Positions 1 through 9,531 are shown, counted from the first letter of the stretch. The stretch: 64,000 nucleotides of DNA from Pseudomonadota bacterium (GCA_021805445.1 JAJZFH010000045.1:1-64000), one strand, 5' to 3'. A program made the numbers and translations. The notes: generated by a model from the letters alone, not told the origin.

Positions 1-408
1 CAAGGAAGCCAACATCAAGGAAATGTCTGGATCATTCAGGGATCAGGGCCTTGTGTGCCCTGCCACCAAGAGGGATGTGACCGCCATGCACACAGCAGAA
101 GCCAATGCCTGGAAACCCTCCCGGTCAACGCCGTTCTGGATATTCTCCAGACCTTGGCATTTTAGCCTTGATTCTCTTTTCCACCCTGCATGGCCTCGTG
201 CTGTCTGTTGGGGAGTGCGTGGAAAAGCAGTTCGCAGGGATGGCGCAAAGCGACTCCTCGCAAAACAAATTCAAAGACCGATGAGCCAAAACGACTGATG
301 CTGTCGATTCCAAGAAAACAAAGTGCTTGGTTCACTTCCATGTGGGCTAATGCATCGGAACCGTCTGACCATTATGGCAACGAAAAATCCTTAATGAACA
401 ATTTGGAT
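1..408. other. Gene-free left edge
   Basis: No convincing gene lies in these roughly 400 bases. Short open frames exist on both strands (for example 23-298 plus and 125-313 minus) but they are rich in Trp, Cys, Arg and Ser, have no recognisable motif and overlap one another. Minus-strand frames look slightly more protein-like over about 180-350, but stops interrupt them, which would suit a decayed gene end. I cannot assign a family. The stretch is clearly richer in G+C than the O-antigen ligase-like gene next to it. Confidence 0.4.
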
Positions 409-1683
409 TTAAATTGACATTTCTTTTCTTGTTGATTTTGATTGAAGAGTAGAAAAAATACCAATTAGTAAAACCATAGAATACCCTTCCGTAAAGTCAT
501 TCAGGTAAGGGTTAAAGAGACAACCAGTGAAAAGTACAATCCAATGCCCTCTAATTTGGATACCTTCAGAAACAGTAGCAACAAAAGACATGCGAAACCA
601 ATAGTAAAATAGTAGGACAATTCCTGACAATCCAAAAATCCCTAATTGAGCCGCCCACATTAAATATTCGTTATGAAGATTATAAGTTGATAGTCGTCCA
701 ACTTCTGTTGAGGATCGATTGGCCAATCGTGTACTTTCATGAAAGATTGAACCTGTACCATAACCCAGTACTGGCTTGGTTGAAAACAGAATCACACCTT
801 TTTTCCAGAACTCTACGCGTTCTCCTTCAGACGTCAAAGAGCCATTTTGATGGCTTAGTTTAATCTCTTGAATGATTGACCCCATTCTTGTTTCCGGGCT
901 TAACATGAAAATCGCCGTGATTATACTGATTGCCATCACTGAAAATCCAAGAAAAATAAAGAATTTCCTCTTGTTAACGCCTGCTATTCTAAGGAATTCC
1001 AGGGTAGCCCAAATTGCCAGCACCGGAATCATTGCTTTACCAGTGCGGGCAACCATCACCCATCCTATATCCAACACACTCAGAAAAACAACGGAAAGAA
1101 AGAGCAGTCGTTCATAAATATTTTTGGAACACATAGCAATGCCAGACGCAATTGAAATCAGCAGAGAAAAAAGCATGCCTTGGGTAATATGCATTTTGAA
1201 TACTGCGTCTCCTGGTGGCGCTCCTACATAGGCGGGATCACTGATGTGTGTTATTCCAAAATATTCGCTCCAAGAAAATAACACTGTTATAAAGATTGAC
1301 CAAGCAAATATTTTTATGGCTGTAATTCTATATTCCTGGTGTTGGAAGTGTGGGATCAAGAAAGGTATGAAAAGTATCTTTTTGTACCTATTAAGCGTAT
1401 TAAACGCTTCCTCCGTAGAGCCGGAAGTGTAAATAATTCCGAGAAACATCAGGGCAAACATAAATATTGCTACCAAGACAATAGGATTTTTTATTAACGA
1501 GCGGAATGATAACCAAAACTCTCTTGATGTGATAGAAACCAATAATACAAGTACGCCAAAAAAGTTTACACCGGCAATCGAAAATGGAAGACAAACCAGC
1601 ATTCCATAAGTTAGAATTCTAACCAAATAACTTGAGGTTGGTAATTTTTTAAGTATGTAATTCATGAGGGCATTTATTAGCAT
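409..1683 (-). CDS. O-antigen ligase / polymerase-like membrane protein (Wzy_C, WaaL family)
   Basis: A 424-residue, very hydrophobic protein with about ten membrane segments. Proteins of this family act at the periplasmic face of the inner membrane and either join O-antigen to lipid A-core or polymerise surface glycans. The Wzy_C signature sits in a large loop before the last helices: NLHNEYLMWAAQLGIFGL near residues 332-350, including the conserved His, preceded by GYGTGS. Ligase and polymerase cannot be separated from sequence alone. The gene is AT-rich compared with everything from 2850 onward and uses many A/T-ending codons, as expected for horizontally exchanged surface-glycan genes. 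It is last in a minus-strand set behind an FkbM methyltransferase and a glycosyltransferase, after a 198-bp gap (1684-1881) in which I see no gene. An ATG at 1665 is an alternative start; neither has a clear ribosome binding site. Confidence 0.8.
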   Translation of the reverse strand: MLINALMNYILKKLPTSSYLVRILTYGMLVCLPFSIAGVNFFGVLVLLVSITSREFWLSFRSLIKNPIVLVAIFMFALMFLGIIYTSGSTEEAFNTLNRYKKILFIPFLIPHFQHQEYRITAIKIFAWSIFITVLFSWSEYFGITHISDPAYVGAPPGDAVFKMHITQGMLFSLLISIASGIAMCSKNIYERLLFLSVVFLSVLDIGWVMVARTGKAMIPVLAIWATLEFLRIAGVNKRKFFIFLGFSVMAISIITAIFMLSPETRMGSIIQEIKLSHQNGSLTSEGERVEFWKKGVILFSTKPVLGYGTGSIFHESTRLANRSSTEVGRLSTYNLHNEYLMWAAQLGIFGLSGIVLLFYYWFRMSFVATVSEGIQIRGHWIVLFTGCLFNPYLNDFTEGYSMVLLIGIFSTLQSKSTRKEMSI

Positions 1684-1881
1684 TCCGGGACATCATAGAG
1701 TTTTCTAACCACACACCAGATAAAACCTGTTACTTGGTAATACATTGGATCAAAATGCACGTCGTTCTCGACTGTAAACCTTCAAGTCCGGGGGTAATCC
1801 ACCAATTTTCAACATCGCCATACCATGAATTTTCATAAAACTTTCCACACAAAATGATATGGTCCAGATTTTATAAAATAA

Positions 1882-2730
1882 TTAAGCCAAAGATCGCACT
1901 GACCCAACATTCATTCCGTCAAACTTTCTATTTTGGTTTATATCAAATAGATATGCAGATCGCGAAAATGAATTGTATAACGAGTTAATTTTCCTATTTA
2001 TAAACTTGTTTTTTGTTAAATGATAAAAGTTGTTATAGCCCAACTCAGTCAAAATATCAATTGTTTCCTGAGCTTTCTCTCGAGAAAACGCTTCCCAGAA
2101 AATTAATGGTTTATCTCTCTTAATTGTTTTAGATAGTCCTTCAACCACAGCGGGCTCAAACCCCTCGACATCTATCTTAATCAGTACTACTGGCAAAAGT
2201 AAATTCAATTGATCAAGGAGGTCGTCTCCAATTCTCACATCAACCAAATTGTCGGGATCGCTAAAGTCGGCTTCCAGAAGATTATGGTTAGTATTATCAG
2301 GATCATCATTAACCGACATTACTGAATCCATATTTCCTAGTGCTTTATCGATAATCGTAATGTTCTTAATTTTGTTCAGCCTAATATTTGCCTTTAATAT
2401 ACAGCAATTATTTTTAGCTGGTTCAAAACTTATGACATGATCAAAATACTTAGAAAAATATAGGCTATGGTTACCAATGTTTGCTCCAACATCTAACACG
2501 GTTCCCTTAGAGTTTTTCGCTAATGAAACCATCCCTTCCAGTAGTTCTTTTTCATAAAATCCGGATGTCAGTATTTCACGGCATATTGGATCATGTGGAA
2601 TAGTCCAAAATTTTATTTCTGTTTTTCTTTTTTTGAATATTCTCACCGCAGATTTAAGAACAATATTTTTGTACACTGAACGTAACACCGTTTCAACCGG
2701 GTAATTTTTAGTTATTTTAATGATGGACAT
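1882..2730 (-). CDS. FkbM family SAM-dependent methyltransferase
   Basis: A 282-residue Rossmann-fold methyltransferase. Visible motifs are the SAM-binding loop VLDVGANIG (residues 78-86), the acidic strand end SFEP (101-104) and the FkbM hallmark IKIDVEGFEP further on. FkbM enzymes O-methylate sugars or polyketides; beside a glycosyltransferase and an O-antigen ligase-like gene, methylation of a surface glycan is the likely job (inference). The frame stays open upstream to an ATG at 2865, which would overlap the next gene. I chose ATG 2730 because it is preceded by a CAGGAT-type binding site and because the upstream extension does not look like protein. AT-rich like its downstream neighbour. 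The substrate cannot be deduced. Confidence 0.82.
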   Translation of the reverse strand: MSIIKITKNYPVETVLRSVYKNIVLKSAVRIFKKRKTEIKFWTIPHDPICREILTSGFYEKELLEGMVSLAKNSKGTVLDVGANIGNHSLYFSKYFDHVISFEPAKNNCCILKANIRLNKIKNITIIDKALGNMDSVMSVNDDPDNTNHNLLEADFSDPDNLVDVRIGDDLLDQLNLLLPVVLIKIDVEGFEPAVVEGLSKTIKRDKPLIFWEAFSREKAQETIDILTELGYNNFYHLTKNKFINRKINSLYNSFSRSAYLFDINQNRKFDGMNVGSVRSLA

Positions 2731-2851
2731 GGCACATGATCCTGAGTTATTTTCAAATAATATTAACAGGCATCGCCTAAATACGAGGGATTTACGTACC
2801 CCCCTATAAGTGACTTTAACCCCTTGATAAGAAACCTTCTTGACGAATATA

Positions 2852-4156
2852 TCATGGCATCCCACCCGTTTCAGCGTTTCTTTGCAGGATGGTGTCCACT
2901 GCCTGGCGGGTTCCCAAAGGGGGTAGGGCAGAACGAGGCATCCTGTCCTGTACCCAGTCCCGCTGCAACCGGCTCAGTAGTGCCTCCAAAGCACCACTCT
3001 GATCCACCTCGATGGCGTAGCCCCCATGCTTTTCGATCAAATCCATCAACTGGGGATTCAGATGGACGAGGCCAATCACCGGCCGATCCGCCCATAGGTA
3101 ATCATAAAATTTGGAAGGGATATACTCGGCACAATCGGCCGTATGACCATGGATCAGCAACAGTCCCTCCATCCGGTGCATTTCCTGCTGAATACGTTCC
3201 CGACCAGACAGCCCCGAGATGGGATCTCGTTCCAGGCGCCCGTGTTCGAAGAAATATTGTTGTATTCCCAACCGTTGAATGGCCTCTCGACCTGCCCCAT
3301 CGATGTTTCCTCCATAACAATGAATTTCCATGTCTCCAGCCTGTTCCGGGCAGGATTGGGCAAAACGCGCAAAGGCTTCCACAAAGGGACGCAGCGTACG
3401 CACCTCGGAGAGAGAACCAAAGTGCCCCAGACGCAAACGAGCCCCCTTTTGATAGGGGGCCTTGACCTGGGGAGGTTCGGCCCCCGGCAATATCGTAAAA
3501 CCGCGCTTGCCCAATTGCGGATGACGTTTCAATGCACTGGCCAGAGCCTGCTCGGTAAACCACCAAGCCATATCCGCCTCGGTGCAGATCATCCCTTCCA
3601 GACGAGCCCAAAACTTGAGATTTCGGGTGGCCGGGGTCGTTCCTGGAAAAACCATGGGATCATGGACCTCGGCAATCCAGCGAACTTTTGTCAGTTTTTT
3701 CAACCAGTATCCCGCCCAATGGGCCGAATAGGCGCCGCCTGTGGAGTAGATGAGTTCCGGTTGATAGCGCCGAATCATTTTCCATCCCCGATAAATGGCG
3801 GCCGGAGTCCAGGACCATTGACTTTGCAGCCCCATGACCGATCGTTCCAGGATGATGAATGGGGCCAGAAGCAGCGAAGTCAAGCCGGTGACCACGCGAT
3901 AACGCCAATCTCGTCCCCATTTCAAAGCCAGTAGGTGACGCAGGTCAAAACGAAATCCGGAAGGCCCCCAGGGAAGTAATTGTTCATGAACGAAACGCGA
4001 ATCCCTGACTCCGGTCACCGCGCTGAGTACGATAGGTTCAATGCCTGCCGCCCCGAGGTGAGGAATCTTGTCCGTGATGGTCAGACTGGCCGCCCTTCCA
4101 TCCATGTTGAACCCGTGGGAGAGAATCAACCAGCGGCGTGTCGGCGATATCGTCAT
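2852..4156 (-). CDS. Glycosyltransferase, GT4-like (GT-B fold)
   Basis: A 434-residue protein with a GT-B style layout: an N-terminal Rossmann-like half starting WLILSHGF, a central AEVHDP segment, and a C-terminal half with GHFGSLSEVRTL and the nucleotide-sugar region PSKFYDYLWADRPVIGL (about residues 345-362). That last segment resembles the KxxEYxxxGxPVI stretch of GT4 enzymes. It probably transfers a sugar during capsule, LPS or exopolysaccharide synthesis; donor and acceptor are unknown. It lies on the minus strand 45 bp after ntrX and 121 bp before the FkbM gene, so it may be transcribed with either. Its base composition matches the core genes to the right, not the AT-rich pair to the left, so the composition break falls at its downstream end. 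Confidence 0.75.
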   Translation of the reverse strand: MTISPTRRWLILSHGFNMDGRAASLTITDKIPHLGAAGIEPIVLSAVTGVRDSRFVHEQLLPWGPSGFRFDLRHLLALKWGRDWRYRVVTGLTSLLLAPFIILERSVMGLQSQWSWTPAAIYRGWKMIRRYQPELIYSTGGAYSAHWAGYWLKKLTKVRWIAEVHDPMVFPGTTPATRNLKFWARLEGMICTEADMAWWFTEQALASALKRHPQLGKRGFTILPGAEPPQVKAPYQKGARLRLGHFGSLSEVRTLRPFVEAFARFAQSCPEQAGDMEIHCYGGNIDGAGREAIQRLGIQQYFFEHGRLERDPISGLSGRERIQQEMHRMEGLLLIHGHTADCAEYIPSKFYDYLWADRPVIGLVHLNPQLMDLIEKHGGYAIEVDQSGALEALLSRLQRDWVQDRMPRSALPPLGTRQAVDTILQRNAETGGMP

Positions 4157-4201
4157 GCCTTATCGATGGCCAAGAAGGGTTGCGGCAAAGGAAAAGTCAC
4201 C

Positions 4202-5518
4202 CTATCCCTTCTCACTGTCGTTGCGGTAAAGAACACCATGAATTCCCAGTTGTTTCAATTTTCGGTAAAGATGAGTCCGTTCCAGCCCGACCCGTTCAGC
4301 GACCCGAGAGATATTGCCTCTGGCATCTCTGAGATGGAATTCAAAATAGCCCTTCTCGAACTCGTCCCGTGCCTCGCGCAGGGGTTTCTCATACAAAGTC
4401 ACCAAATCCCGAATCAATCCGGCGCGTTGGATTTCATCGACCGTATCGGGTTCCTCACCGGGCTCACCTTCATAATCCGTGATAAATCGCTGGGCATCCT
4501 CAAAGGTGATTTCAAACCCGGAAGCCGTCAATGCCAGGGTCCGTACCGCGCTGGCCAGCATGGGCAAATTGCCCGGCCATCGTTGCTGGCGCAGGAGGTT
4601 GAGCGCCCCACTGGTCAGGGTTCGAACAGGGATTTCTCCAGTTTCGATCATGCGATTGAGAAAAGTGAGTGCGATTTCCGGAATGTCTTCCGCATGTTCA
4701 CGCAAAGCGGGAACAACCAGGGACACCCCACCCATCTGGGCCAAAAATGCGGCAGCCAGATGCCCGTTGCGGATCAATTCTCCCAGGGGATGGATACTGC
4801 CACAAATCAAGCGCAGGTGATAGCGTGACAACTTGGATATCAGTTGCATCAGGCCTTGCTGCTCTGCGGCTTTCAAGTGCGCCAACTCGGCAATGAAGAT
4901 GATTCCCCCCTGATAATCCTGCAGAGGCTGAAACGGGTTTTCCTCTAGCCAATGCATATCCTCTGGGGCATACCAGAGCGCATTGGGTTTGAGCAGGTGG
5001 CGGGCGATCAATTCGATACCGCATCCCGGCTCCCCCATCAAAAAGAGGGGGACCGCCTGGGAAGCAATTTGATCGAGGCGTTGCCGTAACTCGTTCATCA
5101 CGGCAGAACGGCCCAGTTGATGACTGGATAAAGTCTGTTGACGTACCTCTTTTCCGGCCTGCATGGCACGAACCACGGTAGACAGGAGTTTAGGCAGGGC
5201 AATGGGTTTCTCCAAAAAACCATAGGCCCCCATCCGGGTTGCCTCCACGGCCATATCCACCGTCGCATGTCCCGACATCATCACCACCGGCATGGTCAAT
5301 TGTCCCGTGCTGGCCCATTCACGCAACAATGTCACTCCATCTTCCAGAGGCATCCAGATATCGAGCAACACCATATCAGGACGCTGGCGCTGCCGAAGTT
5401 CTCGGGCTTCGCTGGCAGTCGCCGCCAACTGTACTTCATAGCCTTCATCCCGCAAAATTTCCGAGAGTAATTCCCGAATGCCAATTTCATCGTCTACGAT
5501 CAAGATCAAATTGCTCAT
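4202..5518 (-). CDS. ntrX: NtrX-like response regulator with degenerate AAA+ domain
   Basis: A 438-residue regulator. The receiver domain is intact: acidic pocket D9, D10 and E11, phospho-acceptor D53, S82 and K104. The central domain aligns with sigma-54 activator ATPases but is degenerate. The Walker A loop reads GEPGCGIE (162-169), with Ile where the catalytic Lys belongs. Walker B reads GGIIFIAE (204-211), with Ala replacing the Asp. The GAFTGA loop that contacts sigma-54 is missing, and the A-to-B distance is short. A Fis-type helix-turn-helix, NISRVAERVGLERTHLYRKL, closes the protein. Known: NtrX pairs with the membrane kinase NtrY. Inferred: this one cannot hydrolyse ATP to activate sigma-54 and probably acts as a phosphorylation-controlled DNA-binding regulator. 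It overlaps ntrY by 4 bp. Confidence 0.88.
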   Translation of the reverse strand: MSNLILIVDDEIGIRELLSEILRDEGYEVQLAATASEARELRQRQRPDMVLLDIWMPLEDGVTLLREWASTGQLTMPVVMMSGHATVDMAVEATRMGAYGFLEKPIALPKLLSTVVRAMQAGKEVRQQTLSSHQLGRSAVMNELRQRLDQIASQAVPLFLMGEPGCGIELIARHLLKPNALWYAPEDMHWLEENPFQPLQDYQGGIIFIAELAHLKAAEQQGLMQLISKLSRYHLRLICGSIHPLGELIRNGHLAAAFLAQMGGVSLVVPALREHAEDIPEIALTFLNRMIETGEIPVRTLTSGALNLLRQQRWPGNLPMLASAVRTLALTASGFEITFEDAQRFITDYEGEPGEEPDTVDEIQRAGLIRDLVTLYEKPLREARDEFEKGYFEFHLRDARGNISRVAERVGLERTHLYRKLKQLGIHGVLYRNDSEKG

Positions 5519-7692
5519 CCCCGATTCCCCTTTCCCATAGGCAACCTGACCTCGATGGTTGCCCCTCCCGCAACACTGTTGAAAGCCCGAATATGACCAT
5601 GATGCTCTTCCACAATCTTCTTGACGATAGGCAACCCCAAGCCGGTCCCCTTGGATTTGGTCGTGATATAAGGTTCAAACACCCGGGCGATCACTTGCTC
5701 AGAAAATCCTTGCCCATTGTCCGATATGCTCAGTTTGGCCCATTCCTCTTCCTGACCGGTGATCACCTGCACTCTGAAGTCTTTTTGATCCCGTCCCTCA
5801 TCCAGCGCATTCTGCAACAGGTTATGGATGACCTGTCGCAATCGTATGGTATCTCCCTGAATTTTTGGAAGGTCTGGATCCAGTTGGAGGATGATATGCT
5901 CTCCTGCATTCTCGTACAATACCAACACCTCCCGAATCAATTCGTTGAGAGAAAAACTCTCCTCCACCAGACGCGAGACTTTGGCGTATTCACTAAAATC
6001 GTTGACCATGTTTTTGAGGGCGTCTACCTGATTGATGATGGTACGGGTAGAGCGTTTCAGCAACTCAGCGTCTCCTTCGCTCAGACGATCCTGCAAACGG
6101 TGCTCCAGTCGCTCCGCAGCCAGTTGAATGGGAGTCAAGGGATTTTTTATTTCGTGGGCCAGACGGCGCGCCACTTCTCCCCAAGCCGCATAACGTTGGG
6201 CTTGAACCATCTGAGTGATGTCGTCAAATACCAGGACCCAATCGCCTCCCAAACCTTCTGACAAACGTGATCCCTTGAAATGAAGTTTGCAGTGTCCCTG
6301 TTCACCATCGTACTCAGCATCCCCTTCCCATCCCTGGGCAAAGGAATTGGAAAAATTCTTTTTCAGAAAATCGACGATGGGCAGCAGCGAGGGCATTCGG
6401 TAGCCCCATTCATTTAAAGTGATACCCTCCAATCCGGACAATCCCAACATCTGCTGGGCACTGAAATTGGCACTTTTGAGATGTAGGTGGGGATCCAGCA
6501 CCAGCACGCCCGCAGAGAGGTTCGAGAGAATGCTTTCCTGGTAGATCTTGGCCTCGGTCAACCCCTGCTGATAACGCTGTCGGGCCTGTGATGCCTCCCG
6601 TAACTGATGGGTCATGGTATTGAAGGATGCCGTCAATACCCCCAGTTCATCGTTGCTGCTGACCGGGGTCATGATGCTGAAATCCCCTGCGCCCACCGCC
6701 CGGGTGCTGGCTGCCAACGCATTGAGAGGTGCTCCAAACCGTTCGGAAACCACAAAAGCGAGGACGATGGCCGTCAACAGGGTCAACAGCAAGACCAGAG
6801 AAAGATTCAGTCGGTACAAGTTTTTCAAGCCATGGCGCGCCAATAGAAGTTCCTGATAACCTCGCCACGCGGCCTCCACCTGATCTGCATTGCTCGCCAA
6901 CTCTTTGGAAACGGGCTGCAGTAATTGCAACACCCTGAAATCTTCAGTAAAGGAAATCTGGTTGACCGGGACCAATACACGCAGATAAACCCCCTTGCCG
7001 GGTAAATTCTCCACCATTCGATAAGGGCGCTGGGCACGAATCTGATGGCTGATGTTCCCTGTCAGGGTCAACCCCTCAGGAATCAGGGCATCGTTGCGGG
7101 CGCTGGAAAAGGCCAGTACTGTCCCATTTTTCGAGAGCAAGGTGGCCTCCTGGACACCAAATTGCTCGCGCAACTGCTGCAGGAGAGAAAATTCATCCAA
7201 GGCCGTCGCATCGGCCAGCACCGAGGACATCGTCGTCGCTTTGTGGACCAGATCATCCAGCAGGCTGTCGAAGGCCGTGCGTCCCAAACCCAGGCCCGCC
7301 GTCAATGCTTTATCCACATTCACATCAAACCAGGATTCAATACTGCTCGACAGAAAACGGACGGATACGCCATAAACCAATGTTCCGGGCAGTACGGCCA
7401 TACCCACCAACAACAATACCAGTTTGAAAGTCAGTTTCGAGCCGAAAATCTGTTGTCGCCACTTGCGATAGAGCGTAACCAATTGATAGGCAATCAACCC
7501 CATCAACAGCAAGGCCACGGTGGCCCCCCCCATGAGCAGTCTGGGGTAATCTGCCGCAAACAGGGTGGTATTCGCAGTTGCTACGGACAGAATGACCAGA
7601 AAGGTCGTCGCCCCACCAAAGATCGGCAGGAGAAACCACAGGGAACGCATTCCCAGAAGGACAGGAATCCGCTTCAAGGGGTGAACATCCAT
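5515..7692 (-). CDS. ntrY: NtrY-like membrane sensor histidine kinase
   Basis: A 725-residue kinase of the inner membrane. In order: N-terminal membrane helices, a sensor region of about 200 residues, another helix, a HAMP domain (about 319-361), a PAS domain (about 380-470), the dimerisation box AHEIKNPLTPIQLAAERL with the phospho-acceptor His near 513, then the ATPase domain with N box HNLLQNALDEG, G1 DNGQGF and G2 GTGLGLPIVKKIV. The HEIKNPLTP sequence is typical of NtrY. It phosphorylates NtrX, whose gene starts within its last codons (ATGA overlap). NtrYX systems are linked to nitrogen, redox or envelope control in other Proteobacteria; the signal here is unknown. The gene sits at its usual betaproteobacterial place after def-fmt-rsmB and the DUF4390 gene. 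Confidence 0.9.
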   Translation of the reverse strand: MDVHPLKRIPVLLGMRSLWFLLPIFGGATTFLVILSVATANTTLFAADYPRLLMGGATVALLLMGLIAYQLVTLYRKWRQQIFGSKLTFKLVLLLVGMAVLPGTLVYGVSVRFLSSSIESWFDVNVDKALTAGLGLGRTAFDSLLDDLVHKATTMSSVLADATALDEFSLLQQLREQFGVQEATLLSKNGTVLAFSSARNDALIPEGLTLTGNISHQIRAQRPYRMVENLPGKGVYLRVLVPVNQISFTEDFRVLQLLQPVSKELASNADQVEAAWRGYQELLLARHGLKNLYRLNLSLVLLLTLLTAIVLAFVVSERFGAPLNALAASTRAVGAGDFSIMTPVSSNDELGVLTASFNTMTHQLREASQARQRYQQGLTEAKIYQESILSNLSAGVLVLDPHLHLKSANFSAQQMLGLSGLEGITLNEWGYRMPSLLPIVDFLKKNFSNSFAQGWEGDAEYDGEQGHCKLHFKGSRLSEGLGGDWVLVFDDITQMVQAQRYAAWGEVARRLAHEIKNPLTPIQLAAERLEHRLQDRLSEGDAELLKRSTRTIINQVDALKNMVNDFSEYAKVSRLVEESFSLNELIREVLVLYENAGEHIILQLDPDLPKIQGDTIRLRQVIHNLLQNALDEGRDQKDFRVQVITGQEEEWAKLSISDNGQGFSEQVIARVFEPYITTKSKGTGLGLPIVKKIVEEHHGHIRAFNSVAGGATIEVRLPMGKGNRG

Positions 7693-8231
7693 TCACGGTG
7701 CGGTGAGGTCAAGGTCCAATCGCCGGAATATAATGCATCCAATTGAAAAGGTTTAGGCAAATGCGAAGTATCCAGTTCAATGTGAAGTCGTGCCTGATAC
7801 TGTTCTCCTTTGCCAAGCGACATCTGGCTGGGCACGGGAACGGCCTTGACGGTTTCCAGCGCTTGCAGGGCCTCGTCCAACGAGGAAAAATTCAGGTAGA
7901 GACCGCCGATGGAATAACGATACACTCGGGTCAACGGGTTGTAACTCAAACGCCGTTCCTGGTGCCAGGTCAGTACCTGGCGGTTGAACCAGTACCAACG
8001 GGGCTGGATCAGACTGAAATCGATGCTGAAGGTCAGAGGAATCCCTCTTTCCACGGCTTCTTTCAGAGCCGCAGTCAAATTGACCATAAAGTTTGTCGTC
8101 AGGGAGACGTTTGCCGAATCTATCCACTGCACCTCTGTACTCTGGATATCGATACCTTCGGCGTGGGCCAAAAAAACCCATAGAAACGAAGAAAATGCCA
8201 AAAACCGCCTAAAACTTCTGGAGAACAGCAT
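7674..8231 (-). CDS. DUF4390 exported protein
   Basis: A 185-residue protein with an N-terminal signal (arginine-rich n-region SRSFRRF, a hydrophobic core, and a likely cleavage site after FLAHA). It resembles the DUF4390 family, known mainly from betaproteobacteria and almost always encoded between rsmB and ntrY. The function is unknown; position suggests a periplasmic partner of the NtrY sensor (inference from gene order only). The frame is open upstream to an ATG at 8273, but that adds 14 residues ahead of the signal peptide, so I prefer the ATG at 8231. It overlaps rsmB by 23 bp and ntrY by 19 bp, a tight arrangement that favours translational coupling. Confidence 0.78.
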   Translation of the reverse strand: MLFSRSFRRFLAFSSFLWVFLAHAEGIDIQSTEVQWIDSANVSLTTNFMVNLTAALKEAVERGIPLTFSIDFSLIQPRWYWFNRQVLTWHQERRLSYNPLTRVYRYSIGGLYLNFSSLDEALQALETVKAVPVPSQMSLGKGEQYQARLHIELDTSHLPKPFQLDALYSGDWTLTSPHREWMFTP

Positions 8232-9531
8232 AGAAAAAACCATCATGAATGTCGTCTGGCAGCAGTTGCCCATTTTCCCAGCGAGGGACGGACCCAGATT
8301 CGCCCATTTTGTGCATCACCTCGTTATTTTGTCTCGAAGTCCCTTCCTTGACCCCTTCCGTCCCCTCGAGAAAACGCTGAATCACCGCACTATTTTCTTC
8401 CTGGAACAGAGAACAGGTGACATAGAGCAGGCGCCCCCCTTTTTTCAGTGTGGGCCACAATCGGGTCAACAAATTCAACTGACGTTGGGCCAACGCCGGG
8501 ATGTCTTCTTCGCGTCGCAACCATTTGATGTCCGGATGGCGTCTGACGACCCCCGAACCACTGCAGGGAGCATCGAGCAGAATACGGTCGAAAAGTTGTC
8601 CATCCCACCACAGATCGGTTCGGGCCGCATCTGCGCACCGGACGTCGGCCGTCAGGTGCAGACGTTGTAAGTCGGCCTGCATTTTTTTGACACGACCCGG
8701 TTCGATATCCAGGGCCAATAAACCACTCAATCCATTTCCTCTTTCCAGCATATGGGCCGTCTTGCCCCCAGGTGCCGCACAGGCATCCAGTACCCGTTGT
8801 CCGGAGTGCAGCCCCATGAGATGGGCTGCCCATTGTGCTCCGGCATCCTGAACAGAAACCGCCCCCTGTTCGAACCCCGGTAACTGGGTCACGGCTTGAG
8901 GGACTTCAAGAACCAACCCTTCCTGACCGATGGGTCGAGAAGCCATGCCGACGCCCTGCAAACGCGCCTGATATTGGGCCACACTGTTGAATCGACGATT
9001 GACCCGCAGCGTCATGGGAGGACGCTGTTGTGCTTGCTGCAACAAGGCTTCCCAATGCGCTGGGTGATCCTGCTGCAGGCGCGTGATCCACCAGTCAGGA
9101 TGCGAATAGCGGCCTTCCAGCGATTCATGGGCTTCTGCCATCAGTACGTCCTTCTGGCGCAACAGATTCCTCAGCACCCCATTGACAAAGCCCCGTGCCG
9201 CTGTCAAACCCAACGCCCCCGCCGTTTCAACCGCATGACTGACCACGGCATGGGGTGCCGTGCGCGTATGCAGCAATTGATAGGCTGCCACCATCAGCAA
9301 CAAGCGCGCCGTCACCTCTGGTTCACCTCTTTGAAACAAGGGTGCCAACATCAACTCCAGTTCCGTCTTGAAACGCAAGACTCCGTAGGCGCAGTCTTGC
9401 AACGATGCCCGCTGGTGGTCTGTCAATACCCCTTTGGCAACTTTGCGCGCCTCGGTCAAGGCATGATCGAGATTTTTCCCGGCCAGTACCTGACTCAAGG
9501 CAAAAATGGAAAGTCGTTGGATTTCAATCAT
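8209..9531 (-). CDS. rsmB: 16S rRNA (cytosine-967-C5)-methyltransferase RsmB
   Basis: A 440-residue enzyme (also Sun or Fmu) that makes m5C967 in 16S rRNA with SAM. The N-terminal NusB-like RNA-binding domain fills about residues 1-140. The catalytic domain carries the SAM loop DACAAPGGKTAHM and two catalytic cysteines, C323 in DAPCSGSG and C373 in VTCSL; one forms the covalent RNA intermediate and the other releases the product. Length is close to that of the E. coli enzyme. The gene starts inside the stop of fmt (ATGA, 4-bp overlap) in the usual def-fmt-rsmB order. Confidence 0.95.
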   Translation of the reverse strand: MIEIQRLSIFALSQVLAGKNLDHALTEARKVAKGVLTDHQRASLQDCAYGVLRFKTELELMLAPLFQRGEPEVTARLLLMVAAYQLLHTRTAPHAVVSHAVETAGALGLTAARGFVNGVLRNLLRQKDVLMAEAHESLEGRYSHPDWWITRLQQDHPAHWEALLQQAQQRPPMTLRVNRRFNSVAQYQARLQGVGMASRPIGQEGLVLEVPQAVTQLPGFEQGAVSVQDAGAQWAAHLMGLHSGQRVLDACAAPGGKTAHMLERGNGLSGLLALDIEPGRVKKMQADLQRLHLTADVRCADAARTDLWWDGQLFDRILLDAPCSGSGVVRRHPDIKWLRREEDIPALAQRQLNLLTRLWPTLKKGGRLLYVTCSLFQEENSAVIQRFLEGTEGVKEGTSRQNNEVMHKMGESGSVPRWENGQLLPDDIHDGFFYAVLQKF

